Source: Bacillus sp. FJAT-29937 (GTDB lineage Bacteria; Bacillota; Bacilli; Bacillales; Cytobacillaceae). Taken from it: DNA of 64,000 nt. Below the pieces are notes generated by a model that made no database searches, was not told the DNA's origin, and saw only the letters and a list, made by a program, of their open reading frames with translations. Below are positions 55,547 through 63,886 of the stretch, in pieces. Position numbers and translations under genes: made by a program. The stretch lies in contig NZ_LMAS01000001.1 in NCBI RefSeq assembly GCF_001509555.1, positions 626,969 to 690,968 of the forward strand, given 5' to 3'. Within the stretch, counting starts at the first letter, position 1. Each line of letters starts with the position of its first letter.

Positions 55547-57651
55547 TTATTGCAATATTCGATAAGAAAGTTAGTTTCAATCTCATCAGCAGGAAGTGGT
55601 CTTGAGTACAAAAATCCTTGTGCTTTGTGACAGTTGGCATTTAATAAAAATGCTGCCTGATCCGAGCTTTCTACTCCTTCAGCGATTACCTCCAACCCTA
55701 GGCTTCTCCCTAAATGGATGATAGTCGTTGTAATAGCTGCATCTTTATCGTTTAATAATACATCCCTGACAAAAGACTGATCAATCTTTAATACATCGAT
55801 TGGAAATTGCTTTAAATAATTTAAGGATGAATAGCCTGTTCCAAAATCATCAACAGAGATTGATACTCCAAGTTCCTTTAATCTTGATAGAATAGGTGCT
55901 GTATCCCTCGTATCTTGCATAGCGCCTTCTGTAATTTCAATCTCTAATGCCCTTGGATTGATCCGATATTTTTCAATCGACTTTTGAATGATCTTAAGCA
56001 AATTATGCTGCTGGAATTGTTTTGGAGAAATATTAATTGCAATTCTAAAATCGTGATGATATTTATCTGACCAATCGCGAATTTGTTTACAGGCAGTATC
56101 AATGACCCAGTTTCCAATCGGAATAATTAATCCCGTATCCTCTGCAAGAGGAATAAATTCTCCTGGAGAAATCGGTCCAAGTGCGTGATTATTCCAGCGT
56201 AATAGTGCTTCAAAACTAGATACTTTCATTGTCTTTAAGTCAACCTGAGGCTGATAATGTAAAAACAACTCGTCCCGTTCAATCGCCTTCCGCAAGAGTG
56301 TTTCCATCTCAACAACATTTCTATGGATTGAACTCATTTCTGTCCGATAGAATTGAAAATGAGCTTTCCCCTTTTCTTTTACCCTAAATAATGCTTCATC
56401 TGCATTTTTGATAAGTGTCTCAGCGTTCTTCCCATCATTCGGGTACATACTAATTCCAATGCTTGGTGAAATATAGTATTCTTGCGAGCTTAAATAAAAG
56501 GATTTAGAAAACCTAGATAAAATCTTCTGTGCAAATTTGCTTGCCTTACTTCTATCAGTGTGTGGAAGAAGAATAATAAATTCGTCCCCGCCCTGCCTAT
56601 AAACGGTGCAATCTTTTAATTCAGAAAGTCTGTTTGCAACTTTCTTTAATATTTCGTCTCCTAAAATATGTCCAAGTGTATCATTTAAATATTTAAACCG
56701 ATCCAAATCAATAGTCAGAAGAGCAAATTCATTTCCTGTCTTTTTTGCAAAAGTAATTTGCTCCTCCAGATCGCCTAATAATGCTCTTCTATTATATAAT
56801 CCTGTCAACTGGTCATGAAAGGCCATATATTTAATAGTTTCCGCATTTTTTGCATGCTCAGAAATATCTCGTATAATAAAATATATTCCTACAATTTCAT
56901 TGTTTACAACAACAGGTGCAGTCTTAATGTGAACCGTTAAATAATGTCCTTTTCCATGAACAAATCGGCAATCAAGTGTTTCAATTGGATAACCATTCAT
57001 CGATTTGTGAAATAGCATTTTTATATCTTCTATTTCCTGTTCGGGAATTAAATCAAATATAGACCGATTGGTGAGCTGCTTTTCTGACAAACCGGTTAAT
57101 TTGCTTCCAGCTGGATTAACCTCCTGGATCATGCCATTTAGATTAACTGTCAGAATCCCATCTAAATTATGGTCAACGATGGACCGGTATTTCTGTTCAC
57201 TTTCAATTAATCGCTGCTTCTCTATTAATGCCGATGTTATATCTCTCGTGACGGAAACGACATAGCATACCTCGTTATTTTCATTAAACACAGGAGTTAA
57301 AAAAGACTCCCCATTCATCTTGCTTCCATCTGGAAGGTTCACTTCATCTGAAAATCCAATAGATTTCTTCGTCCTAAGTATTCTTAAGTATTCTTGCTGT
57401 AATATGTAAGCAGTTTTAAAAGGGAGAACTTCATCCAATGTTTTCCCTATATAGTCAAGCGGCAAATTAGCATGCTCTAGACCAGGTTTATTAGCGAAAA
57501 GATAGGTGAAAATAGGACCAGGCTCTACCTTCATGATAAAAACCATATCTTTAATATGTCGAAAAATAATATCTAAGATAATGCCTTCAACCTTACTTGT
57601 CATATTCATGCTATTTAATTGTGTAGTTAATATTTCATTTATCTTTTCCAT
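55543..57651 (-). CDS. PAS-PAS-GGDEF-EAL cyclic-di-GMP turnover protein
   Basis: 702 residues. PAS (about 15-130), PAS (about 145-265), GGDEF (about 270-430, GGDEF intact, no RxxD I-site seen just before), EAL (about 445-695). EAL catalytic residues are complete: FEALLR, NISPKQF, EITEGAM, DDFGTGYSS, KIDQSF, EGVES, so phosphodiesterase activity is expected. Soluble; PAS domains probably sense a cofactor. AAGGATG precedes the ATG. Confidence 0.9.
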   Translation of the reverse strand: MEKINEILTTQLNSMNMTSKVEGIILDIIFRHIKDMVFIMKVEPGPIFTYLFANKPGLEHANLPLDYIGKTLDEVLPFKTAYILQQEYLRILRTKKSIGFSDEVNLPDGSKMNGESFLTPVFNENNEVCYVVSVTRDITSALIEKQRLIESEQKYRSIVDHNLDGILTVNLNGMIQEVNPAGSKLTGLSEKQLTNRSIFDLIPEQEIEDIKMLFHKSMNGYPIETLDCRFVHGKGHYLTVHIKTAPVVVNNEIVGIYFIIRDISEHAKNAETIKYMAFHDQLTGLYNRRALLGDLEEQITFAKKTGNEFALLTIDLDRFKYLNDTLGHILGDEILKKVANRLSELKDCTVYRQGGDEFIILLPHTDRSKASKFAQKILSRFSKSFYLSSQEYYISPSIGISMYPNDGKNAETLIKNADEALFRVKEKGKAHFQFYRTEMSSIHRNVVEMETLLRKAIERDELFLHYQPQVDLKTMKVSSFEALLRWNNHALGPISPGEFIPLAEDTGLIIPIGNWVIDTACKQIRDWSDKYHHDFRIAINISPKQFQQHNLLKIIQKSIEKYRINPRALEIEITEGAMQDTRDTAPILSRLKELGVSISVDDFGTGYSSLNYLKQFPIDVLKIDQSFVRDVLLNDKDAAITTTIIHLGRSLGLEVIAEGVESSDQAAFLLNANCHKAQGFLYSRPLPADEIETNFLIEYCNK

Positions 57652-57997
57652 CTAATCATCCTTATACTTATTCCGTCCTTAAAGACAGGCAGATCAAGAG
57701 ATGCCGTTTATGATTTCATAAAAAATCAAATTTTAACAAAATGTACATATTGTTGACAAATATCACCTATTATTTTTTCATTATAATACAAAATCACAAA
57801 AAAGACAGGCTTCATTTCTTCTTAGTTAATCCTGAAACAGAAGATTTGCAGAAAATAACTTGATATATTTGTAATAGACTCTACTACAATTGGGTATTTC
57901 CGTTAATCTGGAATATATTATCTATTTTATTTTCATTTTTTTGAAAAAAGGGGTATAATAGAAATATACCCCTAAATATTTGAAAGGAGTCATACTA
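57652..57997. other. Divergent region between the GGDEF-EAL gene and ykyB (346 bp)
   Basis: No gene. It contains a palindrome at 57949-57973 that includes a TATAAT box. Otherwise AT-rich. Confidence 0.5.
57949..57973 (+). promoter_or_regulatory. Palindrome overlapping the likely ykyB -10 box
   Basis: AGGGGTATA faces TATACCCCT across ATAGAAA. TATAAT at 57954-57959 is inside the left half and centre, 39 bases before the start codon. The -35 is weak (TTTCAT). An operator or transcript 5' hairpin. Confidence 0.45.
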
Positions 57998-58468
57998 TTG
58001 AACTCGGAAAAGAACGACAACCCTCATCATTTACACCCAACGGTTGAAAACCTCTCACAAGCAATCTTCACCGTTAACCGCCATGCAAAAACAGCAACGA
58101 ACCCTAAATTCTTATATAAGCTGAAACAGGAAACATTACAGAAGCTTATTCGAGAAGGCAAAGCAAAAAAGGTGGGGCTTCATTTCTCAGGAAATCCTAA
58201 ATATAGCCAGCAGCAATCAGATGTCCTTGTGGAATGTGGAGATTATTCCTTTCATTTGCCGCCATCAAAAGCTGACTTTGCCGAACTTCCGCATTTAGGA
58301 AAATTAAATGATCAAATACGAAATCCAAGATCCACACTCTCTTTAAACCAAGCGAAGAAACTTCTAATGTCTTATACAGGACTTAAGGAAGTAACTAACA
58401 CCCCATCACATAAAAAACGAACTTATAATAAACCAGTATTTAAAAAGCTGGGAGAAAGTTATTTTTAA
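57998..58468 (+). CDS. ykyB: YkyB family protein
   Basis: 156 residues, basic, with HPTVENLSQAIFTVNRHAKTA at 12-33 and a Lys-rich tail. Matches YkyB next to cheV in B. subtilis. Function unknown. TTG at 57998 follows AAAGGAG; an earlier TTG would contain that site. Confidence 0.85.
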   Translation: MNSEKNDNPHHLHPTVENLSQAIFTVNRHAKTATNPKFLYKLKQETLQKLIREGKAKKVGLHFSGNPKYSQQQSDVLVECGDYSFHLPPSKADFAELPHLGKLNDQIRNPRSTLSLNQAKKLLMSYTGLKEVTNTPSHKKRTYNKPVFKKLGESYF

Positions 58469-58471
58469 GAT

Positions 58472-58512
58472 AAAAAGCTAGGTCCTTATAAACGGGATCC
58501 TAGCTTTTTTGT
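58472..58512. terminator. Bidirectional terminator between ykyB and cheV
   Basis: AAAAAGCTAGGtCC pairs with GGatCCTAGCTTTTT. Confidence 0.85.
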
Positions 58513-58516
58513 CGTC

Positions 58517-59422
58517 CTATAAAGAGATCTTATCAATGAGCAGCACAAGCTCAGCTATCTCAGGCTTACTTACTTGTGCATCTGCCCCAACCATTTGCCC
58601 TTTATGGCGAAGATCATCTGTAATTAATGAAGAAAAAATAACGACAGGTACTTTTGTTAATTCATGATTATTTTTAATACGTTTCGTTAAATGATGCCCA
58701 TCCATCTGAGGCATTTCAATATCTGTAATTACAAGCTGAACCTCATCAACAATATTCTTTCCGCTTTGAACGATGTTTTCTAAATAATTTAGCGCATCAC
58801 TGCCATTTTCAAAAAACTCAATATATTGGAACCCAGCTTCCTTTAACGTATCATGAAGGAGCTTGCGTAATAATGGTGAATCCTCTGCCACTACTAGCCG
58901 CTTATTCGAACGTTCCCTCTTTCCAAGCTTTTGAACTTGCTGAACGTTGATCCCCGTTTCTGGATTAATTTCCACAACAATTTTTTCAAAGTCTAGCAGT
59001 AAGATCATTTCTCCATTAAGCTTGATGACTCCAATAATCTGGCTGTCCGGACCTTGATACATTTCAGACGGCTTTTCTATTTGATCCCAAGAAATCCGAT
59101 GAATTTGTGTCACACTATGTACATGGAAAACAATTTTTTGCTTATTAAATTCTGCGACAATAAATTTGTCCTGCTGAGGATGCTCAGATGGGGGGAAACC
59201 TAATGCGGTAGCTACATTGACGACTGGAAGCACTTCTCCTCGCAATTCAATAATGCCCTCAACATTGTTATGAGCATGAGGAACTTGTATAACAGGAACA
59301 GGGTTAATGATTTCTTTTACCTTTATTACATTGATTCCAAATTTATTTTTCCCTATACCAAACTCAACAATTTCCAGTTCATTTGTTCCGCTTTCCAACA
59401 ATATTCCTTTTTTATGTTCCAC
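58517..59422 (-). CDS. cheV: Chemotaxis coupling protein CheV
   Basis: 301 residues: CheW-like domain (about 10-160), then a receiver domain (about 180-301) with phosphoacceptor Asp in VITDIEMPQMDG and the Lys in SKPEI. Couples receptors to CheA and takes part in adaptation. GTG start behind AAGGGCGAAG. Confidence 0.94.
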   Translation of the reverse strand: MEHKKGILLESGTNELEIVEFGIGKNKFGINVIKVKEIINPVPVIQVPHAHNNVEGIIELRGEVLPVVNVATALGFPPSEHPQQDKFIVAEFNKQKIVFHVHSVTQIHRISWDQIEKPSEMYQGPDSQIIGVIKLNGEMILLLDFEKIVVEINPETGINVQQVQKLGKRERSNKRLVVAEDSPLLRKLLHDTLKEAGFQYIEFFENGSDALNYLENIVQSGKNIVDEVQLVITDIEMPQMDGHHLTKRIKNNHELTKVPVVIFSSLITDDLRHKGQMVGADAQVSKPEIAELVLLIDKISL

Positions 59423-59734
59423 GCAAACTTCGCCCTTCCTATAAATAAAATGAACAATTATACCTATTACTATATCACGAATAGAAAATTTTTCTTAAAA
59501 TAATTTAATAGATTTATTGAATAATTTTCTCGTAGATTTTATGAGGACAGAGAATCCTCTATTTTGCCTAAACTCTTGAGAAAGAGGAGTTAAGAGGTCA
59601 GAGGAACCTCTATTTGATGGAAAGAAGGAGATATTGACGGTTTTTCTTCAATTAAAGGAATGTGTGGCCGATAAATGCAAAAAATAGGGTTTTTTTCGTA
59701 AATAACGGATCGAGAGTCCGCCGCCCGGATCCAT
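59423..59734. other. Upstream region of cheV with a direct repeat (312 bp, no gene)
   Basis: AT-rich at first, then two 24-bp related units (59543-59566 and 59594-59617), each with an AGAG...CTCT inverted core, and a Lys/Asp-poor GC patch near 59710-59730. No gene. Confidence 0.5.
59543..59617 (+). repeat. Imperfect tandem-like direct repeat
   Basis: GAGGACAGAGAATCCTCTAT and GAGGTCAGAGGAACCTCTAT, offset by 51 bp, 19 of 24 positions equal over the longer unit. Between them AACTC...GAGTT. May be a remnant of a mobile or regulatory repeat. Confidence 0.45.
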
Positions 59735-59768
59735 AAAATGGTGAGCCATTTTAAGCTCACCATTTTTA
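59735..59768 (-). terminator. Terminator of the 58-residue gene
   Basis: AAAATGGTGAGC pairs with GCTCACCATTTT; T-runs on both sides. Confidence 0.88.
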
Positions 59769-59945
59769 TTATCCCTTATATTTCCCGTTATTCTTCGGTG
59801 CTTTTTCCTTTTTTGCTTTATCCTTATGGATTTTATTTGTGTCGGTACTTCCCATTTCATGTGCAAATTCCGTATCTAATACAGCTGAATCGAAGCCTTT
59901 TTTATTTTTTTGCTGAGGATCATTTTTTTTCGTCTTTTTCGCCAT
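59769..59945 (-). CDS. Small Lys-rich protein, possibly spore-associated
   Basis: 58 residues: MAKKTKKNDPQQKNKKG, a central FDSAVLDTEFAHEMGS, and a Lys/Asn tail. Composition resembles small spore proteins, but I do not recognise the family. AAAAGGGGG precedes the ATG. Confidence 0.55.
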   Translation of the reverse strand: MAKKTKKNDPQQKNKKGFDSAVLDTEFAHEMGSTDTNKIHKDKAKKEKAPKNNGKYKG

Positions 59946-60007
59946 AAGAGAACCCCCTTTTAATAACAATCAAGATTATTATTATATAAAGAGGAATTCA
60001 TTATTCA

Positions 60008-60886
60008 TTATCGATCCCAATATTTATAAAGTGCTTGAGTACCGCTGTTTTCCTCCCCGGCATCAGCAAGACGAGCATACATTTCCTTCGCCAATGCTAA
60101 GCCAGGTGTATCCATTCCCATTGCCTCAGCTTCTTGTAAAGCAATGTTCATATCCTTAATGAAATGCTTAATATAAAATCCAGGATCAAAATTTCCGTTT
60201 ATCATTCTTGGTGCTAAATTTGAAAGAGACCAGCTGCCTGCTGCACCTGTCGATATACTTTTCAATACAGTATTTGGATCAAGACCAGCTTTTTCTGCAT
60301 AAACAATCGCTTCACATACGCCAATCATGTTTGAGGCAATAGCTATTTGATTACACATTTTTGTATGCTGCCCAGAGCCAGCCTTTCCTTGATAGACTAT
60401 ATTTATTCCCATTAAGCGAAATATTGGTTCCATTTCCATAAAGGATTCCTTATCTCCGCCAACCATGATAGAAAGCTTTGCTTCCTTTGCCCCAATATCC
60501 CCTCCGGATACTGGTGCATCAAGAGCGAAAATACCTTTTTTACTTGCTTCTTCATAAATTCGTTTAGCAAGGGTTGGCGTGGAAGTTGTCATATCGATGA
60601 CATACGAATTTTCTTGTCCGTTTGTAATAATTCCATTCTCCCCTAAATATACCTCTTCTACATCTGAAGGATAGCCAACCATAGTTATAATGACATTTGC
60701 CTTTTCTGCAACATCTTTCGGAGAGTTTGTCCATTCTGCACCTTTAGCAATTAAAGCTTCAGCTTTCATTTTTGTCCGAGAATAAACAATTAATGGATAT
60801 CCTGCATGCAGTAAATGCCCTGCCATACTTTTCCCCATAACACCTGTTCCAATAAAGCCGATGACCGTATTATCACGCAACCCCAT
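60008..60886 (-). CDS. ykwC: NAD(P)-dependent beta-hydroxyacid dehydrogenase (YkwC-like)
   Basis: 292 residues. GFIGTGVMGKSMAGHLL binds the nucleotide, DAPVSGGDIGA is the substrate loop, Lys in GSGQHTKMCNQ is catalytic. Family of 3-hydroxyisobutyrate and tartronate semialdehyde reductases; substrate unknown. YkwC assigned by location and family. ATG at 60884-60886 follows GGGGAGGAG. Confidence 0.8.
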   Translation of the reverse strand: MGLRDNTVIGFIGTGVMGKSMAGHLLHAGYPLIVYSRTKMKAEALIAKGAEWTNSPKDVAEKANVIITMVGYPSDVEEVYLGENGIITNGQENSYVIDMTTSTPTLAKRIYEEASKKGIFALDAPVSGGDIGAKEAKLSIMVGGDKESFMEMEPIFRLMGINIVYQGKAGSGQHTKMCNQIAIASNMIGVCEAIVYAEKAGLDPNTVLKSISTGAAGSWSLSNLAPRMINGNFDPGFYIKHFIKDMNIALQEAEAMGMDTPGLALAKEMYARLADAGEENSGTQALYKYWDR

Positions 60887-61065
60887 CTTAAAACTCCTCC
60901 CCATCATTTTATGTATTTATTACCAATTCGACTGCTATTTCTATTCTACTTCAAGTTTAAGACAAAAAGTATAATTCCCATATAAAAGTTAGCGTTTTTC
61001 CTATTATTCTATTTTATTTATTATGAAGATGCTGCCCTTTATTTATAAAGGTTGGAAATAGAAAA

Positions 61066-61090
61066 AGACTAGACCATACAGTCTAGCCCC
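61066..61090 (-). terminator. Terminator of the 154-residue lipoprotein gene
   Basis: GGCTAGAC and GTCTAGTC pair on the minus strand, followed by TTTTTC. Confidence 0.65.
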
Positions 61091-61155
61091 CTCCAAGTTT
61101 CATGCGCTTTAACATTATTCCCAATACGGCTCCATACTAATCAAAGAAAGGATTT

Positions 61156-61620
61156 TTATAGCTGCGATGAAAAGTTTGTTAAAAAAGCTTTAGCTATGAC
61201 TTGTTTATCATTAAAGACTTCTACCGAAACCGCATCCTCTTTCATGATCATCTTTTCAATTTCAAATACATGTAGATCTTTAAGTAACGGAATGGGATTC
61301 ATAAAAATAAAGTTATCGTTTTGATTATTAACTTCAATATACTCGCCTGTAAATTTAACATCTGATCCGTAGATAATTTCATTGGTTCCTAAAGCCGAAG
61401 CAAGTTTTGCATTATGTATAGATACTTTTACTTTATAAAGCTTCTCTCCGCTTAAAATTTTATCATTAATTTTAAACCGAAATTGCAGTTCATTGTTTTT
61501 TGTCAACAAAGCCTCTGCATGGCTGTTTACGATCGATTGGCCAGATCCAGAATGCTCACAGCTTGTAAGTACAAGTGAAAAAAGAATAAGCAGAAATAGG
61601 TTATAAACTTTAAATTGCAT
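61156..61620 (-). CDS. Predicted lipoprotein of unknown function
   Basis: 154 residues, signal peptide with lipobox LTSC (Cys near 20). The mature domain is beta-rich with repeated Lys-Asn patterns (LQFRFKINDKIL). No family recognised. ATG at 61618-61620 follows AAAAGGAGG. Confidence 0.6.
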   Translation of the reverse strand: MQFKVYNLFLLILFSLVLTSCEHSGSGQSIVNSHAEALLTKNNELQFRFKINDKILSGEKLYKVKVSIHNAKLASALGTNEIIYGSDVKFTGEYIEVNNQNDNFIFMNPIPLLKDLHVFEIEKMIMKEDAVSVEVFNDKQVIAKAFLTNFSSQL

Positions 61621-61689
61621 CAAGTTTTCCTCCTTTTTCCTACCATAGCCTTTAACGGTCAATGATAAACATAAAAAAATAAAATTAAA

Positions 61690-61735
61690 TAAAGAGGCTT
61701 AATTCAACTATTTATCGTTGAATTAAGCCTCTTCG
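61690..61735 (-). terminator. Terminator of the subunit-I-like gene
   Basis: AAGAGGCTTAATTCAAC pairs with GTTGAATTAAGCCTCTT: 17-bp perfect stem. Confidence 0.9.
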
Positions 61736-61761
61736 TTTAAAAACCATTTATTAAAATTCTA

Positions 61762-62136
61762 TTATTTATTTTCTTTTAAGTTTATCAAAATATTTAAAAC
61801 AAATAGCAATATACCGATGACTGTGATGGTAGCACCAATGGCTGTTCCTGGAGTAAGTGCTTCGTTTTGGGTTGTGATTAAAATCGCAAGGGAAATCATC
61901 ATAATAGGCAAGCCGATATTATGCAGCCAAAAATGCCATTTTGCTAGCTTAGATGCTGCGAGCTTCGGAAATAAATAATAAAGTATGCCAGCTAACGTTA
62001 GCGCAGTCCAACCAAGCAGATTAATGTGTACATGAACCGGTGTTAGGACATACGAATGAGAGCTTGACATATAATATCCGATTAAAATACCCACTGCAAA
62101 GTAAATGGCTGAAATTTTAATTAGCCTAATTCCCAC
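61762..62136 (-). CDS. Small heme-copper oxidase subunit I-like membrane protein
   Basis: 124 residues, four membrane spans. HVHINLLGWTALTLAGILYYLFP and HFWLHNIGLP resemble the start of cbb3/NorB-type subunit I, with His residues that could ligate heme, but the remaining eight helices are missing. Such small proteins occur in several Bacilli. GTG start behind GAAGGGGG. Not a recent truncation: it has its own start site and terminator. Confidence 0.65.
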   Translation of the reverse strand: MGIRLIKISAIYFAVGILIGYYMSSSHSYVLTPVHVHINLLGWTALTLAGILYYLFPKLAASKLAKWHFWLHNIGLPIMMISLAILITTQNEALTPGTAIGATITVIGILLFVLNILINLKENK

Positions 62137-62253
62137 TTTAATACCCCCTTCCATCAAATGTCATGTAATGTTAAAGAATATGTGCATAAATCCTTCTTTA
62201 GACTATGGGACTAAAATAATTCTCAACTTTTTTATAATAAGGAAAACAACATA

Positions 62254-62292
62254 AAAAAGGACACTTGACTGGGGCTCAAGCATCCTTATTCG
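62254..62292 (-). terminator. Terminator of the 64-residue gene
   Basis: AAGGAtgCTTGA pairs with TCAAGtgTCCTT with two mismatches, then TTTTTTATG on the minus strand. Confidence 0.7.
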
Positions 62293-62302
62293 GGCAATTC
62301 CT

Positions 62303-62497
62303 TTAACTTCTAGCTGTTTCTATATAACGATAAACCACTGCCCCGCTACGTTTTGCAATCCCCCTAAAATGCTTAAAATCCTCCCTTTTGACCAGTACAT
62401 TACGCACATGAAGAAATTCTTCCTTTGTTACATTGTATTCCGATAAATCCCCATTCTTTAACTTCTCGAGTATTTCTTGAATATGTTCCTCGTTCAT
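62303..62497 (-). CDS. Small conserved hypothetical protein
   Basis: 64 residues, MNEEHIQEILEKLKNGDLSE, then VTKEEFLHVRNVLVKREDF and KRSGAVVYRYIE. Helical, soluble; no family recognised. Divergent from ykvS. Confidence 0.6.
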   Translation of the reverse strand: MNEEHIQEILEKLKNGDLSEYNVTKEEFLHVRNVLVKREDFKHFRGIAKRSGAVVYRYIETARS

Positions 62498-62752
62498 ATT
62501 TTCAGCACCTCATCCTATTATTACATCTTATATTATATGAATATTGTTTTGTTTTCCATTAGGTCCTCAAACCTTTCATGTCGTCAAAATTTATGGGGCA
62601 AGCAGCTATTACAATGAAAGCGCACTCAATTACACGAGGGAAAATTAGGAAATTTCACGAAATAATAACATATTACTTTACGAATAATAAAATATAGTGC
62701 AAACTGTTATTAATCTCTTAATTCAAATCTTGCAAAAAAAGGGGCGAGGCTT

Positions 62753-62941
62753 TTGAAAAAAGCAGAAGTTGGAAATGTAATTGAATTCCGTGATGGATTG
62801 CAGGGAATTGTTGAAAAGGTAAACGAAAACTCAGTAATCGTCGATCTTTCTTACATGGGAAATTATCGAGACCTTGATCTAGAACAAAGGACTGTAGTTA
62901 ATCATAAAAATTATAAAATTGTGAAAGAAACTGTTTTTTGA
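62753..62941 (+). CDS. ykvS: YkvS family protein (DUF2187)
   Basis: 62 residues: KAEVGNVIEFRDGLQGIVEKV, an SH3-like barrel, typical of YkvS. Function unknown. TTG start behind GGGGCGAGG. Confidence 0.85.
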   Translation: MKKAEVGNVIEFRDGLQGIVEKVNENSVIVDLSYMGNYRDLDLEQRTVVNHKNYKIVKETVF

Positions 62942-62954
62942 AAACGCTTAATCA
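62939..62954. promoter_or_regulatory. Second copy of the 16-base cre-like word
   Basis: Same TGAAAACGCTTAATCA as at 26017, overlapping the ykvS stop codon. Its site after a gene makes a regulatory role doubtful. Confidence 0.2.
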
Positions 62955-62971
62955 AGGTAGAAGGAATAAAT

Positions 62972-63009
62972 AAAAAGCAGTTGCAACTGCTTTTTATTTA
63001 TTTTTTTTG
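62972..63009. terminator. Terminator between ykvS and the DUF6254 gene
   Basis: AAAAAGCAGTTG and CAACTGCTTTTT form a perfect palindrome, followed by TTTATTTATTTTTTTT. Acts for ykvS and, in reverse, for the leftward gene. Confidence 0.85.
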
Positions 63010-63024
63010 TCATTCAATCATTAT

Positions 63025-63135
63025 TTATTCCTTCTCTTGGGCGATCTCTTTAAGTGACTTTACTTTCCCATGCGGATTCTGATCTTGCTTTCTGACAGTC
63101 CAAGCCCGCTCTTTTTCTCGTTTTGATTTTGTCAT
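63025..63135 (-). CDS. DUF6254-like very small protein
   Basis: 36 residues: MTKSKREKERAWTVRKQDQN, PHGKVKSLKEIAQEKE. Strongly basic. It resembles the short DUF6254 family of Bacillaceae. AAAGGAGG precedes the ATG. Convergent with ykvS. Confidence 0.6.
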   Translation of the reverse strand: MTKSKREKERAWTVRKQDQNPHGKVKSLKEIAQEKE

Positions 63136-63274
63136 GTTATCCCTCCTTTCCTTCATCTTTAGGTTAAGCATTTTTCACTATAATATTTTCATTAATGCAA
63201 AAGAAATCATTTAAATACAATTATTGAGTTCTTTTTGCTAAAATAGACTTGTTTGCAGAAAGGAGTTTGGACGT

Positions 63275-63886
63275 TTGAAAAAAATAACTGCAGATTACCG
63301 TCTAATAATCGGGCTTCTTATTGCCCATTTACTCATGTATTTCACCTTTCAAGATAAAGCTGTTTTCTGGTATATCTTTTCAGCTTCTCTCTTGTTTTTA
63401 ATCAGCTATTCGATATTAAACGAAGAATTGCGGGATGAAGCCCCATTTTGGCAATATCTCTCGTATGGAATAGGGTCTGGCCTCTTACTTTTTGGAGTTT
63501 TTTGGGCTGGTTTTCATTTGATTGATTTATTAAATCTTCCTTTAATAAAGGACATTTCAAAGCTGTATGGAAGATATTCGCCATCGATGCTTTGGCATTA
63601 TATTGTTCTCATGTTAATTATTATTCCTGGGGAAGAAATTTTTTGGCGTGGTTTCGTTCAGACAAGAATGTTAAAATTCACAAGTATCCCCGCGGCAATC
63701 GTTATATCGTCGATTTTCTATGCATCCGTTCATTTATACGCAACACACTGGATATTAGCCTTTGCTGCTTTAATAGCCGGACTTTTCTGGGGATGGCTCT
63801 ACACATGTAAAAAAAGTATGCCTTTATTAATTGTCTCACATTTAATTTTTGATTTATTCCTATTTGTAATACTTCCCTTGAAATAA
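63275..63886 (+). CDS. CPBP-family intramembrane glutamic endopeptidase
   Basis: 203 residues, six or seven spans. Catalytic motif 1 GEEIFWRGF, motif 2 FYASVH, and a third His-containing segment (VSHLIFDLFL). Such Abi proteases mature prenylated or toxin-like peptides, or act in bacteriocin self-immunity; substrate unknown. TTG start behind AAAGGAGTTTGGACG. Confidence 0.82.
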   Translation: MKKITADYRLIIGLLIAHLLMYFTFQDKAVFWYIFSASLLFLISYSILNEELRDEAPFWQYLSYGIGSGLLLFGVFWAGFHLIDLLNLPLIKDISKLYGRYSPSMLWHYIVLMLIIIPGEEIFWRGFVQTRMLKFTSIPAAIVISSIFYASVHLYATHWILAFAALIAGLFWGWLYTCKKSMPLLIVSHLIFDLFLFVILPLK

